Shown piece by piece: positions 17,679 through 27,204 of a stretch of 48,251 nt of DNA. The translations under genes and the position numbers were made by a program. The stretch comes from Microcaldota archaeon (GTDB lineage: Archaea > Micrarchaeota > Micrarchaeia > Micrarchaeales > Micrarchaeaceae), in the NCBI GenBank assembly GCA_021811435.1, contig JAJZOR010000008.1, forward strand, positions 1 through 48,251. The letters run 5' to 3'. The notes under the pieces are model-generated. The model was given only the letters and a program-made list of their open reading frames with translations. It was not told the DNA's origin and ran no database searches. Each line of letters begins with the position of its first letter. Position 1 is the first letter of the stretch.

Positions 17679-18109
17679 TATGATTTCAGTATTTCATCAG
17701 CGATCTCCTTGCTGGCGGCCTTCTGCGGCATCACGATGTAGTCGGCCCCAGCCTCGATGAGCTTCTGCCTTACCGCGTCGTCGTTGGCCCTGGTGGCTAT
17801 GAATATCTCTTTGTTAAGGTCCTTGGCGGTGAGCACAGAGAACAGGTTCTTGGCGTCGTTGTCCATCACTATGGCTATCGCCTTCGCAGATTTTATGCCG
17901 GCGTCCTTGAGGATCTTCTCCTTGGTCGCGTCGCCGGATATCGCCTCGTAACCGCGCTGCCTGACGTTCTCCGCCTTCTGCTTGTCCACTTCTATGACTA
18001 TGAACGGAACGTCCTCTTCCGCAAGGATGTCGACCACCCTCTGTCCTACAATGCCGTAGCCGCATACGATAACGTGGTCCTTCAGCGCAGATTTTCCAGC
18101 CATGAACAT
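17678..18109 (-). CDS. Soluble TrkA-N/RCK nucleotide-binding protein
   Basis: A 143-residue single Rossmann domain. It keeps the full NAD motif GYGIVGQRVVDIL (about residues 17-29) and the acidic residue after strand 2 (FIVIEVD). It lacks membrane segments and the TrkA-C domain. It is first in the operon with two membrane RCK proteins, so it probably supplies the ligand-sensing site for the complex. ATG 18109 is used; an ATG two codons later is equally possible. Confidence 0.85.
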   Translation of the reverse strand: MFMAGKSALKDHVIVCGYGIVGQRVVDILAEEDVPFIVIEVDKQKAENVRQRGYEAISGDATKEKILKDAGIKSAKAIAIVMDNDAKNLFSVLTAKDLNKEIFIATRANDDAVRQKLIEAGADYIVMPQKAASKEIADEILKS

Positions 18110-18254
18110 ACCGCTTAGATTTTACAGAGATATCGGCGCCCAAGGCTAAAAATATTTGTGACAGGGCGGCCCGCTGAGGCGCCAGACCGTTGATCCTTCA
18201 TTTCGCGGATTGCGCACGCTAAAAGAAAAATGTGGAAGGGGGCCACGGCAGAGC

Positions 18255-19127
18255 TTACCAGAGCAGCTTCCAAGGCCCTTTCTCGGTTTCGCTCGTGACC
18301 CTCGTTATCTTCTCCGTCGCTATAGTTGTCTCGGGCGCTACGCGCAGCATGTCGAGATTCTTCTGCTTCGTCTTGATTCTATCGGCGAAATAGTCCCTGA
18401 GCTCCTTGTACGTCATGCCCTCCAGGCGCTTCCTCTCGTTCTTGTCGACTATGGCGTCCGTGTCGTTGGCCTTGTTTTCGTCAACTGCGTGCATCTTTAT
18501 AGGACCGCCTACCACGATCGCCTTCTTGCCGTATATCTCAACCTGGTATTTCATGTACTTTGATTCGAGCATGAACGCTAGAGCCATCGCATCGGCCAGA
18601 TCTCTGGTGTTATCGTCTGGGCAGTACTTTGCTATTAGCCCGTCAAGGTAAACCGGGACTGTCCCGTCGGTGCCGGCTGCTATGCTCTTTTTGACTTCCT
18701 TTAACTTTGTCGAAGCTTTATTGCCGTACACCCCAGGCGGAAGCACGTCGGCAGTCATGGTATGAACCTTGCCATCATCGCCCCTGAAAGCTATCAGTAG
18801 GATTGCAGGGCCGTAGCCATTCATGCCGCCTATGGCCTTGCTGACTGCGCCCTCTACTTGCTTATTGCCTGCCGGGGTGCGCTTCTTTAGCGCGATTTCA
18901 GAGTCTGTAACTGTGCGGGCTGCAATGGTGTCCACTGCGGCGTCACCCGCCATAGCGGCCACTATGTCATCGTCCTTGGACAGCTTTATCTTGTTTGCTG
19001 TATCGTCGTATCGTATGTCGACTTTTGTGTGGATACCATCAGGTGAATACGTTCTTATCATGGTCGTCCTGCTGTCAGCAACTACTAAGACACCCCCCTT
19101 ATAATAAATCAGAGCTATAACTGTCAT
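18255..19127 (-). CDS. Proteasome-like Ntn hydrolase, paralogue B
   Basis: A 290-residue paralogue of the protein at 1804-2712. The N-terminus MTVIALIYYKGGVLVVADSR and the triad Thr2, Asp18, Lys46 align without gaps to paralogue A, followed by AMAGD at 58-62 in place of ASAGS. C-terminal halves also correspond (acidic loop, then EMTYKELRDYFADRI-like helix here, TFAEIKEFVSNKI in A). The family resembles HslV/Anbu-type peptidases, but no ATPase partner is nearby. TATA-like elements (TTTAAATAC) lie in the 50 bases upstream. Confidence 0.7.
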   Translation of the reverse strand: MTVIALIYYKGGVLVVADSRTTMIRTYSPDGIHTKVDIRYDDTANKIKLSKDDDIVAAMAGDAAVDTIAARTVTDSEIALKKRTPAGNKQVEGAVSKAIGGMNGYGPAILLIAFRGDDGKVHTMTADVLPPGVYGNKASTKLKEVKKSIAAGTDGTVPVYLDGLIAKYCPDDNTRDLADAMALAFMLESKYMKYQVEIYGKKAIVVGGPIKMHAVDENKANDTDAIVDKNERKRLEGMTYKELRDYFADRIKTKQKNLDMLRVAPETTIATEKITRVTSETEKGPWKLLW

Positions 19128-19261
19128 CGCATATCAACTCTCCAAGTATTAAAGTGTGCGTTAAAGTATTTAAATGCCTTATATGCCAGATTTGCCGCGG
19201 CCGAAATAGATCCTGACCGTAGCAAGCGCATTTGCGCGCTTCATGCTGCCATTGCGGGCAC

Positions 19262-20716
19262 CTAGCACGTATAATTTCTCGGGAACGCGATGAAGAAATC
19301 CGGGTAACCGACTCTCCTTGTCACATTGGCGAAATTTATCGCTGACTGATTGGACCCGAGATTCGTAAAGAATACTATTGGGTAATGCTGGATGGTAGAA
19401 TTATAATAATACGGGAAATGCGCCCTGTAGCCGGAGTATATTAGGTACACCCAATCGTTAGAGATCATGTTGCAGCTGCTTATGCCCTGCGCCGCCATGG
19501 CGCCCCCTGCGGCATATAGCGTACTGTTGGAGGATCCGTAGAATATGTAACCGCCATACGGCGCCCATGTCAGCAGCATCAGCGACATGACGATGAACAA
19601 CGCTGCAAGCAGATCGCGGTATAGATTTTTACGATGCACAACCCTGCGACCATTCGCCATGTCGGAAATTGCCATGGCAAGCAGCAGGGCTGCGCCAGAG
19701 TATATTAAGTAGCCCAGCCGGGGCAGGGAGTCGAGCGATCCCCTTGCCGAAGTTAGCAACCATGCAAATGCGCCTAAAGCCAGAAATGTAGCAGCAACCC
19801 CGTATTCGTATCTGCGATGCGATGACGGCAACGCCTTTATCTTGCTCGCTATTGACGCGATCCTGCCGCCCGGCCTGTCATCCGATAGCAGCAGCACCGC
19901 CAGAATCACCAACGCCGGAGCAAGATCCGGCAGGATCAGCCAAAGGGAGCCCGTTATGACGCCCAGCGGGAAGTAGTTCGCGCCGGCTTGGGAAAAGGCA
20001 CTGGCCGATATGATATAGCTGAACACTGGATTATGGAACACGACGGCGTTGAACGCCAGCCAAGGCAATGTGGTAAAAAGAAAAGACAGTGAGGCCTTTG
20101 CCCTGACTTCCTTTGGCAGAAGCAGGATAAGCGGAACGAACGCGAGATTCGGGTACTTGGCCAAGCCTGCAAGTGCGACAGCTATGCCGGATTTCCAGTC
20201 CCTTTTAATCAGGAGTGCTACGAATATCAGCAGCAGTGCAATCGACACTATCTCTGTGCCGTTTAGCAACAGCAGGAATAGCGCAACATATGGAGTGAAC
20301 AGTAGCATGGTTAGCAAAAGCGGCGTAACGCAGAGCACTCTTGAAATGTAAAAAATCGAAAGCAGAAGCAGCCCGAACACGAATGCGAAATATAGGGGCA
20401 TGGACCAACTGCCGCCAATCCACGCGAATGGCATCATCATTATGCCAGTCAGCGGCGCGCGCAGGTTCTCGAAATAGAACTGATTTCCATAAAGTATCGT
20501 GTTTGCAAGTTGCCCATTAAAGAGCGCCGAATAGAAGGCAGGGCTTATGAGCGACTTGGCATAAAGCCAGTGCGCTATGAAATCCCAGTTAGCGCCGCCT
20601 AGATTGTACATTGAGATTGAGTCGTACAGGGCAATAGAGTATATGATTATGATTAGGGTTAATTCGATGGCACGTACGCGCGACATTGCGCCGCTGCCAC
20701 GGATTGTTAGTCGCAT
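19262..20716 (-). CDS. GT-C (GT87-like) membrane glycosyltransferase
   Basis: A 484-residue protein with about ten hydrophobic helices and a short C-terminal outer domain. An acidic residue in the first outer loop (NWDFIAHWLYAKSL, about residue 43) and the loop FYFENLRAPLTG match the arrangement of polyprenyl-phosphate-dependent GT-C mannosyltransferases (GT87/DUF2029 type). Sugar donor and acceptor cannot be told from sequence. The abundance of NxS/T sites in the surface proteins of this window makes glycosylation a reasonable context. Start ATG 20716; a second Met follows at residue 11. Confidence 0.65.
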   Translation of the reverse strand: MRLTIRGSGAMSRVRAIELTLIIIIYSIALYDSISMYNLGGANWDFIAHWLYAKSLISPAFYSALFNGQLANTILYGNQFYFENLRAPLTGIMMMPFAWIGGSWSMPLYFAFVFGLLLLSIFYISRVLCVTPLLLTMLLFTPYVALFLLLLNGTEIVSIALLLIFVALLIKRDWKSGIAVALAGLAKYPNLAFVPLILLLPKEVRAKASLSFLFTTLPWLAFNAVVFHNPVFSYIISASAFSQAGANYFPLGVITGSLWLILPDLAPALVILAVLLLSDDRPGGRIASIASKIKALPSSHRRYEYGVAATFLALGAFAWLLTSARGSLDSLPRLGYLIYSGAALLLAMAISDMANGRRVVHRKNLYRDLLAALFIVMSLMLLTWAPYGGYIFYGSSNSTLYAAGGAMAAQGISSCNMISNDWVYLIYSGYRAHFPYYYNSTIQHYPIVFFTNLGSNQSAINFANVTRRVGYPDFFIAFPRNYTC

Positions 20717-20732
20717 AAAATCAGATGCAGAT

Positions 20733-20805
20733 TAGCTCCACCCAGATTCGAACTGGAGTTTGCGGCTCCAGAGGCCGCTGTCCTTGACCGCTAGACGATG
20801 GAGCT
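20733..20805 (-). tRNA. tRNA-Gln (CTG)
   Basis: The complement folds into a standard cloverleaf. Acceptor AGCTCCA/TGGAGCT, D-arm with TAGCGGTCAAGGA, anticodon stem GCGGC/GCCGC around loop CTCTGGA giving anticodon CTG, and a T-arm with TTCGAAT. It has no intron and no encoded CCA; the discriminator is A. Confidence 0.93.
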
Positions 20806-20948
20806 AGCCACGCTCATTAATTTCTCCTCAAAATCTTTAAAGACTCTTGTAGCTTCGCCAGATTGCATGGCGCGTAGGGGGTGAACACGCAGGTACCTTA
20901 TTGCCGGGAAATGTTTTTATACTGCCATGGCGATTCACGTATGTTTAT

Positions 20949-21647
20949 ATGGCTTACCGCGAGAACACACACCTAAGCCAGGAGGTCAGGGATATCCTGC
21001 TGGCCGATGTAGTGCTCATAATAGCGTTTTCGCTCACGCTTTCCGGCGGCATATTCAATCTTTTAAGCAGAGGGACGTTTACAGACTTCTTCACGCTGTA
21101 CCTGCCGATATCGGCCGTAGCGGTCACGCTATCCTTCATACTCCACGAGATGATGCACAAGCTGGTGGCGCAACATTATGGCGCCATAGCGGGTTTCAGG
21201 ACATCGTACACCGGTTTGTTAATCACGATACTTACGGGTGCCGCAGGCTTCCTGCTCGGCATACCAGGGGCCACCATGATATATGTAAACAGCTTCACGC
21301 GCAAGGAGAACGGTATAGTCTCGCTGGCAGGGCCGCTCACCAATTTCGTAGTCTTCGGAGCCGCACTGCTGCTGCTCGTCATACTCAACCCGCCGCAGTA
21401 CAGCTTCACGGATTATGCCTTAAGCTTCACGCTCTTCATAAGCATATACCTGGCCTTCTTCAACATGCTGCCGATATACCCACTCGATGGCAGCAAGGTG
21501 CTGGCATGGGACATCAGGGTATACGTGCTTACCATGGCGGTGATTTTAGGCTTGGTGTGGTACTTCAGCATAATACCATTGTCAGTAGTGCTCTACATGG
21601 TGCTGATAGCCATTTTTTTCTCCATGTTCTACCGCATGGTGCTATGA
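20949..21647 (+). CDS. M50 (site-2 protease family) membrane metalloprotease
   Basis: A 232-residue intramembrane zinc protease. The zinc motif is HEMMH (about residue 63) in FILHEMMHKLVAQHYG, and the second metal-binding motif is NMLPIYPLDGSK (about 178), the classical NxxPxxPLDG. About six hydrophobic helices. The start is ATG 20949, chosen because TTTATATG-type promoter sequence lies immediately before it; an upstream in-frame ATG at 20901 would add 16 residues. It lies divergent to tRNA-Gln. Confidence 0.85.
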   Translation: MAYRENTHLSQEVRDILLADVVLIIAFSLTLSGGIFNLLSRGTFTDFFTLYLPISAVAVTLSFILHEMMHKLVAQHYGAIAGFRTSYTGLLITILTGAAGFLLGIPGATMIYVNSFTRKENGIVSLAGPLTNFVVFGAALLLLVILNPPQYSFTDYALSFTLFISIYLAFFNMLPIYPLDGSKVLAWDIRVYVLTMAVILGLVWYFSIIPLSVVLYMVLIAIFFSMFYRMVL

Positions 21648-21803
21648 ACCGCACTGCAACTGCAAGACCGTTTTGCTATCGATGGAACAACGGCAATAGG
21701 TATTTATGTGTTTATTGTCATGTATAAATATACGGTTTATACACTAAAGCGCCAGTTACGCCTTCAGCCAGTCGGTAAGCTTCAGTATTGCACGTGATGA
21801 CCA

Positions 21804-23960
21804 ATGGTCGACAACAATGACAGTGAAGCGGTTACGACTATCGATTCCTTAATGAACACAATCAAACTTAACGGCAGGTCCGAACTGGTGGCGCTGTCGG
21901 CTTCCCTTAAGGCCGATCCCAGGGTCGTGGAGAAATGGGCCAAGATACTCGAGGACAACGGCCTCGTCAAGGTAACATATGTCACTGGCAGGATGTTCAT
22001 AGAGCCGGTAACCGCGTCGACGGACCATACGACCATGGTGTCAAACAAGGTTGCAGTGACAGAGGCCCAGATAGAGCACGAACTTAATGCCCAGACGCTC
22101 GAACTAGAGAAATTTTCAAAGATGCTGGACAAGGTAAGCCTGACGGCTATGACGATGGAGACGCTGCTGGCCAAGGCCATGCCACCTGAGGTCAGGGAAA
22201 GCACTAACGAGATATCCAAGACCTATGAGCTCATGCAGAGCCAGAAGATAAAGGCGGAAGTCGTGAGGAAGACGGCCATAGACGAATTCGGCGCACTTAA
22301 CGCAAAGGTCGCGGAGATGATGAGCAAGCTAGAGTATCTGGCGTCGCCGAAGGTAGGGGAGAGCGTGGACCAGAACATGGCCAAGCTGCGCGAATCGATG
22401 GCCCACGCAGACGAGTTCCGCGCAAGCATAGACGCGATAAACAAGAACAAGGAGCGCGCATTCCAGGATATGAAGAAGAGCCTGGACCAGCAGCTCAGCG
22501 ACCTTAACGCGAGGCTCGGCAGGACGAATGCCGAGATAGAGGCGCGCATGAAGGCCTACGCCGGCGAGATGAGGACTGACATAGGCGAAATTTCAGCTTA
22601 CACGGCCACAGCCAAAGAGGGCATCAGGGAGCTGGAGAGGCTCAAGAAGGACCAGGAGGCCATAAAGAAGATGCTCGTAGAGTCCAGGGGCGCATTCGGC
22701 AAGGAGTACGGCAAGGTCGCAGACGAGGTCAGGAGGGCCGAGCTGAGGCTCAAGAGCGAGGCTGCTAGGGTCGCAGGCGACCTTGACCAGATCAGGAGCA
22801 GGCTTGCCGAGCCGGCCAAGCTCCAGGAGTCGATAAACCAGACCAGGGCCGAGGTTTCCAAGACGCGCGGCGAGATGGGGCGTATTGCGGAGGAGATGGC
22901 ACGGCAGAAGGCGCAACTGGATGCATTAGGCGCATCGCTGGACAGGATAAGCGCGGCCACCTCCGGCGTAGAAAGCACGCTCAAGAGCGAGACCCCGGCG
23001 TCGATGGGCCAGCGGATAGCATCGATTAACGCCGCTTACCAGGCCATAGACGCAAACAAGAGCAAGGCGGAGCAGCTGCGCGCCAGCGTGGACAAACAGT
23101 TCGACGACGCGAACAAGAAGATCGATGGCATAATAGCGAAGATAGACGCCTTCTCTGCGGATAAGAGGCGCACTGAAGCTTACGAGAAGCTGGCCAAGAT
23201 CGAAGCCATGTCCAAGAACATGGAGCAGTTCAGGGCGGCGCTCGATTCCGTCGCCAAGGACAAGGACTCGTCGCTTGCGCAGATAAGAAGCAACTTCAGC
23301 GCGCAGATCAAGGACCTGAACATGCAGATAGAGCACGCCCGCAGGCAGATAGACCCGCAGGTGAGGGCTTATGCGGAAACCATGAGGGCCAGCCTGCAGG
23401 AGATCGCCAAGAGCGCGGCTACGGCGGGCGCTGGCATGAAGAAGCTGGAGGCCTTCAGGAAGGAGCATGAGAACACGATGCGCACGATAGTTGATATGAA
23501 GGCGAAGTTCGACGACAGGTACAACGGCGTGCTGGGCGAGATGTCGAAGAGCGAGCAGGTAATAAACGACAACTCCGCCAGCATATACAGGGTGCTCGAA
23601 GACGTCAAATCCAGGATGGGGGAGCCGATGAAGATACACGATTCGATAAAGGCGGTCCAGGCGGAGATAGCGGAAACGCGCACAGTGCTCAACAATATTA
23701 AGAGCGAGGTCGCACAGATGGCCCAGCAGCTCGCCGCGCTTAAAAAATCTACAAACATACCTATGGAAAGGCAGCTTTACATACTCAACGACATACTCGG
23801 CAAGACCGCGACTACGGGACTTGAGATAACCGGGGTGAAGGGGAACATAGACAAGACCGCGGCCAACATGATAACGCTGACAGGCGGGGAACAGAAAGGC
23901 GACGGAAATGCGGACAAGAAGAAGGGCAGAGGCGGCACGGTCAAGCACAAGGGGATTTGA
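21804..23960 (+). CDS. Winged-helix plus long coiled-coil protein of the pilus operon
   Basis: A 718-residue protein. Residues about 10-75 read as a winged helix-turn-helix (LNGRSELVALSASLKADPRVVEKWAKILEDNGLVKV). The remaining 600 are almost continuous coiled coil. It contains an internal duplication: residues about 203-374 and 475-648 follow the same pattern (EFRASID/QFRAALD starts, KAYAGEMR/RAYAETMR, then RSRLAEP/KSRMGEP). The stop overlaps the ATPase start by one base, so it belongs to the assembly operon. A scaffold linking the cytoplasmic ATPase to another partner is plausible; function is not established. Confidence 0.75.
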   Translation: MVDNNDSEAVTTIDSLMNTIKLNGRSELVALSASLKADPRVVEKWAKILEDNGLVKVTYVTGRMFIEPVTASTDHTTMVSNKVAVTEAQIEHELNAQTLELEKFSKMLDKVSLTAMTMETLLAKAMPPEVRESTNEISKTYELMQSQKIKAEVVRKTAIDEFGALNAKVAEMMSKLEYLASPKVGESVDQNMAKLRESMAHADEFRASIDAINKNKERAFQDMKKSLDQQLSDLNARLGRTNAEIEARMKAYAGEMRTDIGEISAYTATAKEGIRELERLKKDQEAIKKMLVESRGAFGKEYGKVADEVRRAELRLKSEAARVAGDLDQIRSRLAEPAKLQESINQTRAEVSKTRGEMGRIAEEMARQKAQLDALGASLDRISAATSGVESTLKSETPASMGQRIASINAAYQAIDANKSKAEQLRASVDKQFDDANKKIDGIIAKIDAFSADKRRTEAYEKLAKIEAMSKNMEQFRAALDSVAKDKDSSLAQIRSNFSAQIKDLNMQIEHARRQIDPQVRAYAETMRASLQEIAKSAATAGAGMKKLEAFRKEHENTMRTIVDMKAKFDDRYNGVLGEMSKSEQVINDNSASIYRVLEDVKSRMGEPMKIHDSIKAVQAEIAETRTVLNNIKSEVAQMAQQLAALKKSTNIPMERQLYILNDILGKTATTGLEITGVKGNIDKTAANMITLTGGEQKGDGNADKKKGRGGTVKHKGI

Positions 23961-25465
23961 TGGCGAACGAGAAAGTCGAGGAGAAGGTACTGGCTGAGTA
24001 CGGCCTTGACGTCCACGGCATGAAAGTGCAAATCAGGATAACCCAGAGCACGGATTTCGTGCCGTTCTACGCGGTGACCTTCCCCGGGATAGGCATGGCG
24101 ACCAAGTTGCTGCTTAACTCGTTGCGATCGGAACTTACCACCATGGTGCCGCTGGATATCAGCCTTGTCAGCAGGCAGGATTATGTCGAGAAGGTGAACG
24201 AGAGGTACAGGGAAGCCAGCATGTTGCTGATAGACAAGTACCTCCCGGGCACTAACGACCAGACCAAGTCAATGCTGACTGCTTACATAACCAACATGAT
24301 GCTGCTGCTTGGCGACATAGAGGCGCCGCTCGCCGATGAGAACCTCGAGGAGGTAGCCATAAACGGGTCGAGGAATCCTGCCTGGGTATTCCACAAGGAG
24401 TTCGGCTGGTGCAAGACCAACGTCAAGGCGGATAACGACGAGGCCATCTACGAGCAGTCCGCGTTCATAGGCAGGAGGGTAGGCAAGCAGATAAGCAACC
24501 TGGCGCCCCTTATGGATGCAGAGCTGCCTGACGGCTCGAGAGTCAACGCCACCTTATTCCCCATATCGCAGGTGGGCAACACAATAACCATAAGGAAGTT
24601 CTCGAAGAACCCGTGGACCATGCCGATGATGATCAACAACGGCACAATCAGCGCGGAAGTGGGCGGGCTGGTATGGCTTTGCATACAGAGCGAGATAAGC
24701 CTGCTCATGGCCGGCGGCACGGCAAGCGGCAAGACCAGTTTCCTCAACGCAGCAGGCATTTTCTTCCAGGCGAACAGGAGGATAATTACGGTGGAGGAGA
24801 CCAAGGAGTTGGCACTGCCGGCGTTCCTGCAGTGGATACCGATGATAACGAGGCAGCCGAACCCCGAGGGCAAGGGAGGCGTCACCTTATATGACCTCAT
24901 GATAAACGCGCTGAGGCAGAGGCCCGACATAATGCTCATAGGCGAGGTAAGGACAGGCAAGGACGCGGAGACGCTTTTCGAGGCGATACACACCGGCCAT
25001 GCCGTGTACGGCACCATACACGCGGACAACGCGCAGGACACCATAATAAGGATGACGAATCCGCCTATATCTATACCAAAGATAATGATGAACGGGATAG
25101 GCGGCGTGATAGTGAATTTCAGGCACAGGCTGCGCGGAATAAGGAGGGTGCTGGAGGTGGCTGAGGTCGTCAGGACAGGCGACGCCAACGTTTTATACAA
25201 GTGGAACAGCAGGGACGACACCTTCTCGAAGATATCCGAGCTTACGAACCTTGTCGACACGCTTTCGCTCTATACCGGCATGACGAGGAAGGAGATAGAG
25301 GGCGACATCACGCAGAAGGCCAACATACTGAGCTGGATGTCCAAGAACAACATTTTCGACGTGGATGATGCAGGGCTCGTGGTGGCCAACTACTACAGGG
25401 ACAGCAGCAAGATAGTAAAGATGGTCGAAGACGACGTCAAGTTCTCAAAGGATCTTTTGAAGTGA
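23960..25465 (+). CDS. Type IV pilus/secretion ATPase (VirB11/TadA/FlaI family)
   Basis: A 501-residue hexameric motor ATPase. An N-terminal domain of about 150 residues precedes the core: Walker A GGTASGKTS (about residue 252), the acidic Asp-box region VEETKEL, Walker B DIMLIGEVR (about 322) and the His box HTGHAVYGTIHAD (about 343). The ATG at 23960 shares its A with the previous TGA. It powers pilin extrusion together with the two TadC proteins encoded downstream. Adhesion pilus or secretion is more likely than an archaellum, since no other fla genes are present. Confidence 0.93.
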   Translation: MANEKVEEKVLAEYGLDVHGMKVQIRITQSTDFVPFYAVTFPGIGMATKLLLNSLRSELTTMVPLDISLVSRQDYVEKVNERYREASMLLIDKYLPGTNDQTKSMLTAYITNMMLLLGDIEAPLADENLEEVAINGSRNPAWVFHKEFGWCKTNVKADNDEAIYEQSAFIGRRVGKQISNLAPLMDAELPDGSRVNATLFPISQVGNTITIRKFSKNPWTMPMMINNGTISAEVGGLVWLCIQSEISLLMAGGTASGKTSFLNAAGIFFQANRRIITVEETKELALPAFLQWIPMITRQPNPEGKGGVTLYDLMINALRQRPDIMLIGEVRTGKDAETLFEAIHTGHAVYGTIHADNAQDTIIRMTNPPISIPKIMMNGIGGVIVNFRHRLRGIRRVLEVAEVVRTGDANVLYKWNSRDDTFSKISELTNLVDTLSLYTGMTRKEIEGDITQKANILSWMSKNNIFDVDDAGLVVANYYRDSSKIVKMVEDDVKFSKDLLK

Positions 25466-25469
25466 AACG

Positions 25470-26177
25470 ATGGCAGACCAAGCCCAACCGAAGGACGCAT
25501 ACACGTCCAGCGACGTCTATGCGCGCCTGGTAAGCAGGATAAGCGAGATGGAGAAGACCGCCACGAGGCCCGATACCGCGTATGTGAACATCACATCGAT
25601 ATTCTCAGTCGGACAGAAACCGCCCCCCAGGCCTTATGCCGATCTGCTTAAGGCGATAGACGAGATCGAATCCAAGAAGCCGGCAGCTAAGGAGGCGCCC
25701 AGGGAGAGGGGCCCGATTGCCGCAGTGCCGGTGAGCGCCAGGAGCCAGGAGAACGACGAGAGGCAGGAACCCAGGGAAACGGTCGAGACTGCGGAATATC
25801 CAGGCCTTCAGGAGGCGATGGCCGGCGTGCAGGAAGCAGAGGAGGCCAAGCCTTCAAGGCTATCCAGGCTGGCGTCGATTGGCAGGACCAAGGCGCGCAT
25901 AGACACCAGCAAGCTCGTGCTTCCGAACCTGCAGCTATCAGACCAGATAACAGAGATAGAGCGCATAATAGACGGCCTTAAGCAGGGCGCTTTCGACAAG
26001 GAGCATGTGCAGGTTGTGATCGAAGAGGTATACGGCCTGAAGCAGGCGGTCGACGATCAGAAGAAGGATCGGAGGGGGCATGCCAAGGCCATGACATCCG
26101 CAGAACAGGCGCTGTGGAACATGAGGGATAAGAGGATAGCCAATGCGATAATCCTGCTGCAAAAGGGCGGTAAGTGA
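25470..26177 (+). CDS. Unknown protein of the pilus assembly operon
   Basis: A 235-residue soluble protein with a low-complexity, Glu/Pro/Ala-rich middle (about 75-130) and a helical C-terminal domain (about 150-235, from LPNLQLSDQITEIERIIDG). The N-terminal 60 residues look folded. It starts 5 bases after the ATPase gene and its stop overlaps the next start by one base, so it is translated as part of the operon. I do not recognise it. Confidence 0.75.
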   Translation: MADQAQPKDAYTSSDVYARLVSRISEMEKTATRPDTAYVNITSIFSVGQKPPPRPYADLLKAIDEIESKKPAAKEAPRERGPIAAVPVSARSQENDERQEPRETVETAEYPGLQEAMAGVQEAEEAKPSRLSRLASIGRTKARIDTSKLVLPNLQLSDQITEIERIIDGLKQGAFDKEHVQVVIEEVYGLKQAVDDQKKDRRGHAKAMTSAEQALWNMRDKRIANAIILLQKGGK

Positions 26178-27199
26178 TGTTTTTCAAGACAGGCAAAAAG
26201 GGTGCGGATGCAGGCAGTAAGCAGGCGCAGCGCAACGCCGCGGATTCGGCGCAGGCCAAAGCCAAGCAGCCAAAATTCAACCTGCTGTCCAATGTGAAGA
26301 TCGGGGGCGGCGGCTTCGGAGCCAGGGCGAAGCAGGGGGCCAGGCGGAAGCCGGAAGGCAAGCCGACCAGATGGCGCCTTTACGTGCAGAGCATGGGGGC
26401 CAAGCGCAAGGGGCTCGAACAGGCCCTCAGGGTAGAGGGTTTCAGGGAAAGCCTCTACGAGTTCGTGCAGCGCATGCTCATAACAGCGCTCATGATCGCG
26501 GGGCTTATCTTCGTGCTGCTCGTGATAATACTGTCGAAGGCAGGCCTGACGGTCGAAGAGAGCCTCGTGTTCGGCCTCGTAGTGGGGTTCGCAGTCTTCC
26601 AGGTCTTCATAAACACGCTGCTGAATTTCCCGATGCAGAAAAGCAAGGCATCGGGCAAGCTCGTGGAGCGCGACATACTATTCGCCGCCAGGGACATGAT
26701 AATATCCTTGAGGTCCGGCATGCCGCTATTCAACGCTATGGCCTCGGTGAGCACCGGCTACGGCCAGGCCAGCAAGCAGTTTGCCAGGATAATAGAGAGG
26801 GTGCAGCTGGGCACGCCCCTGGAGCAGGCTATAGACCAGCAGATAGAGGAGAGCAGCAGCATCTCGTTCAGGAGGATAATGCTGCAGGCCTCGGTGAGCA
26901 TAAAGGCCGGCGCTGACGTAATATCTGCGCTGCAGGCGATCATAGACCAGCTCTCGCAGGAGAGGATCATAGCGCTCAGGAGGTACGGCCAGAGGCTCAA
27001 CGCCCTGGCCATGTTCTACATGCTGTTCGGCGTGATAATACCGAGCATGTTTATAGCCGTAGCCATAATACTCACCACCTTCGTGTCCGTCATAACCATA
27101 GACGACACTGTGCTTGAGTTCGTGATCGTAGGCATAGCATTCGTGCAGCTCATATTCCTCGAGATGATAAGGTCTTCCAGGCCTTCGTTCTCTATGTGA
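26177..27199 (+). CDS. TadC/FlaJ-type pilus membrane platform protein 1
   Basis: A 340-residue platform protein with a basic, disordered N-terminal 70 residues, then membrane helices at about 95-125 and 125-150, a T2SS-F-type cytoplasmic helical domain (ARDMIISLRSGMPLFNAMASVS and following, 170-270), and two C-terminal helices. The F-domain interacts with the motor ATPase. ATG 26177 overlaps the previous TGA; a GTG one codon upstream is an alternative. Confidence 0.88.
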   Translation: MFFKTGKKGADAGSKQAQRNAADSAQAKAKQPKFNLLSNVKIGGGGFGARAKQGARRKPEGKPTRWRLYVQSMGAKRKGLEQALRVEGFRESLYEFVQRMLITALMIAGLIFVLLVIILSKAGLTVEESLVFGLVVGFAVFQVFINTLLNFPMQKSKASGKLVERDILFAARDMIISLRSGMPLFNAMASVSTGYGQASKQFARIIERVQLGTPLEQAIDQQIEESSSISFRRIMLQASVSIKAGADVISALQAIIDQLSQERIIALRRYGQRLNALAMFYMLFGVIIPSMFIAVAIILTTFVSVITIDDTVLEFVIVGIAFVQLIFLEMIRSSRPSFSM

Positions 27200-27204
27200 T
27201 TGCC

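Noticed and set aside
22926-23948. A 340-codon frame on the minus strand inside the coiled-coil gene
   Set aside because: It is antisense to a clear coiled-coil gene in a well-packed operon; Arg/Leu/His-rich composition is the usual shadow of Lys/Glu/Ala coding DNA.
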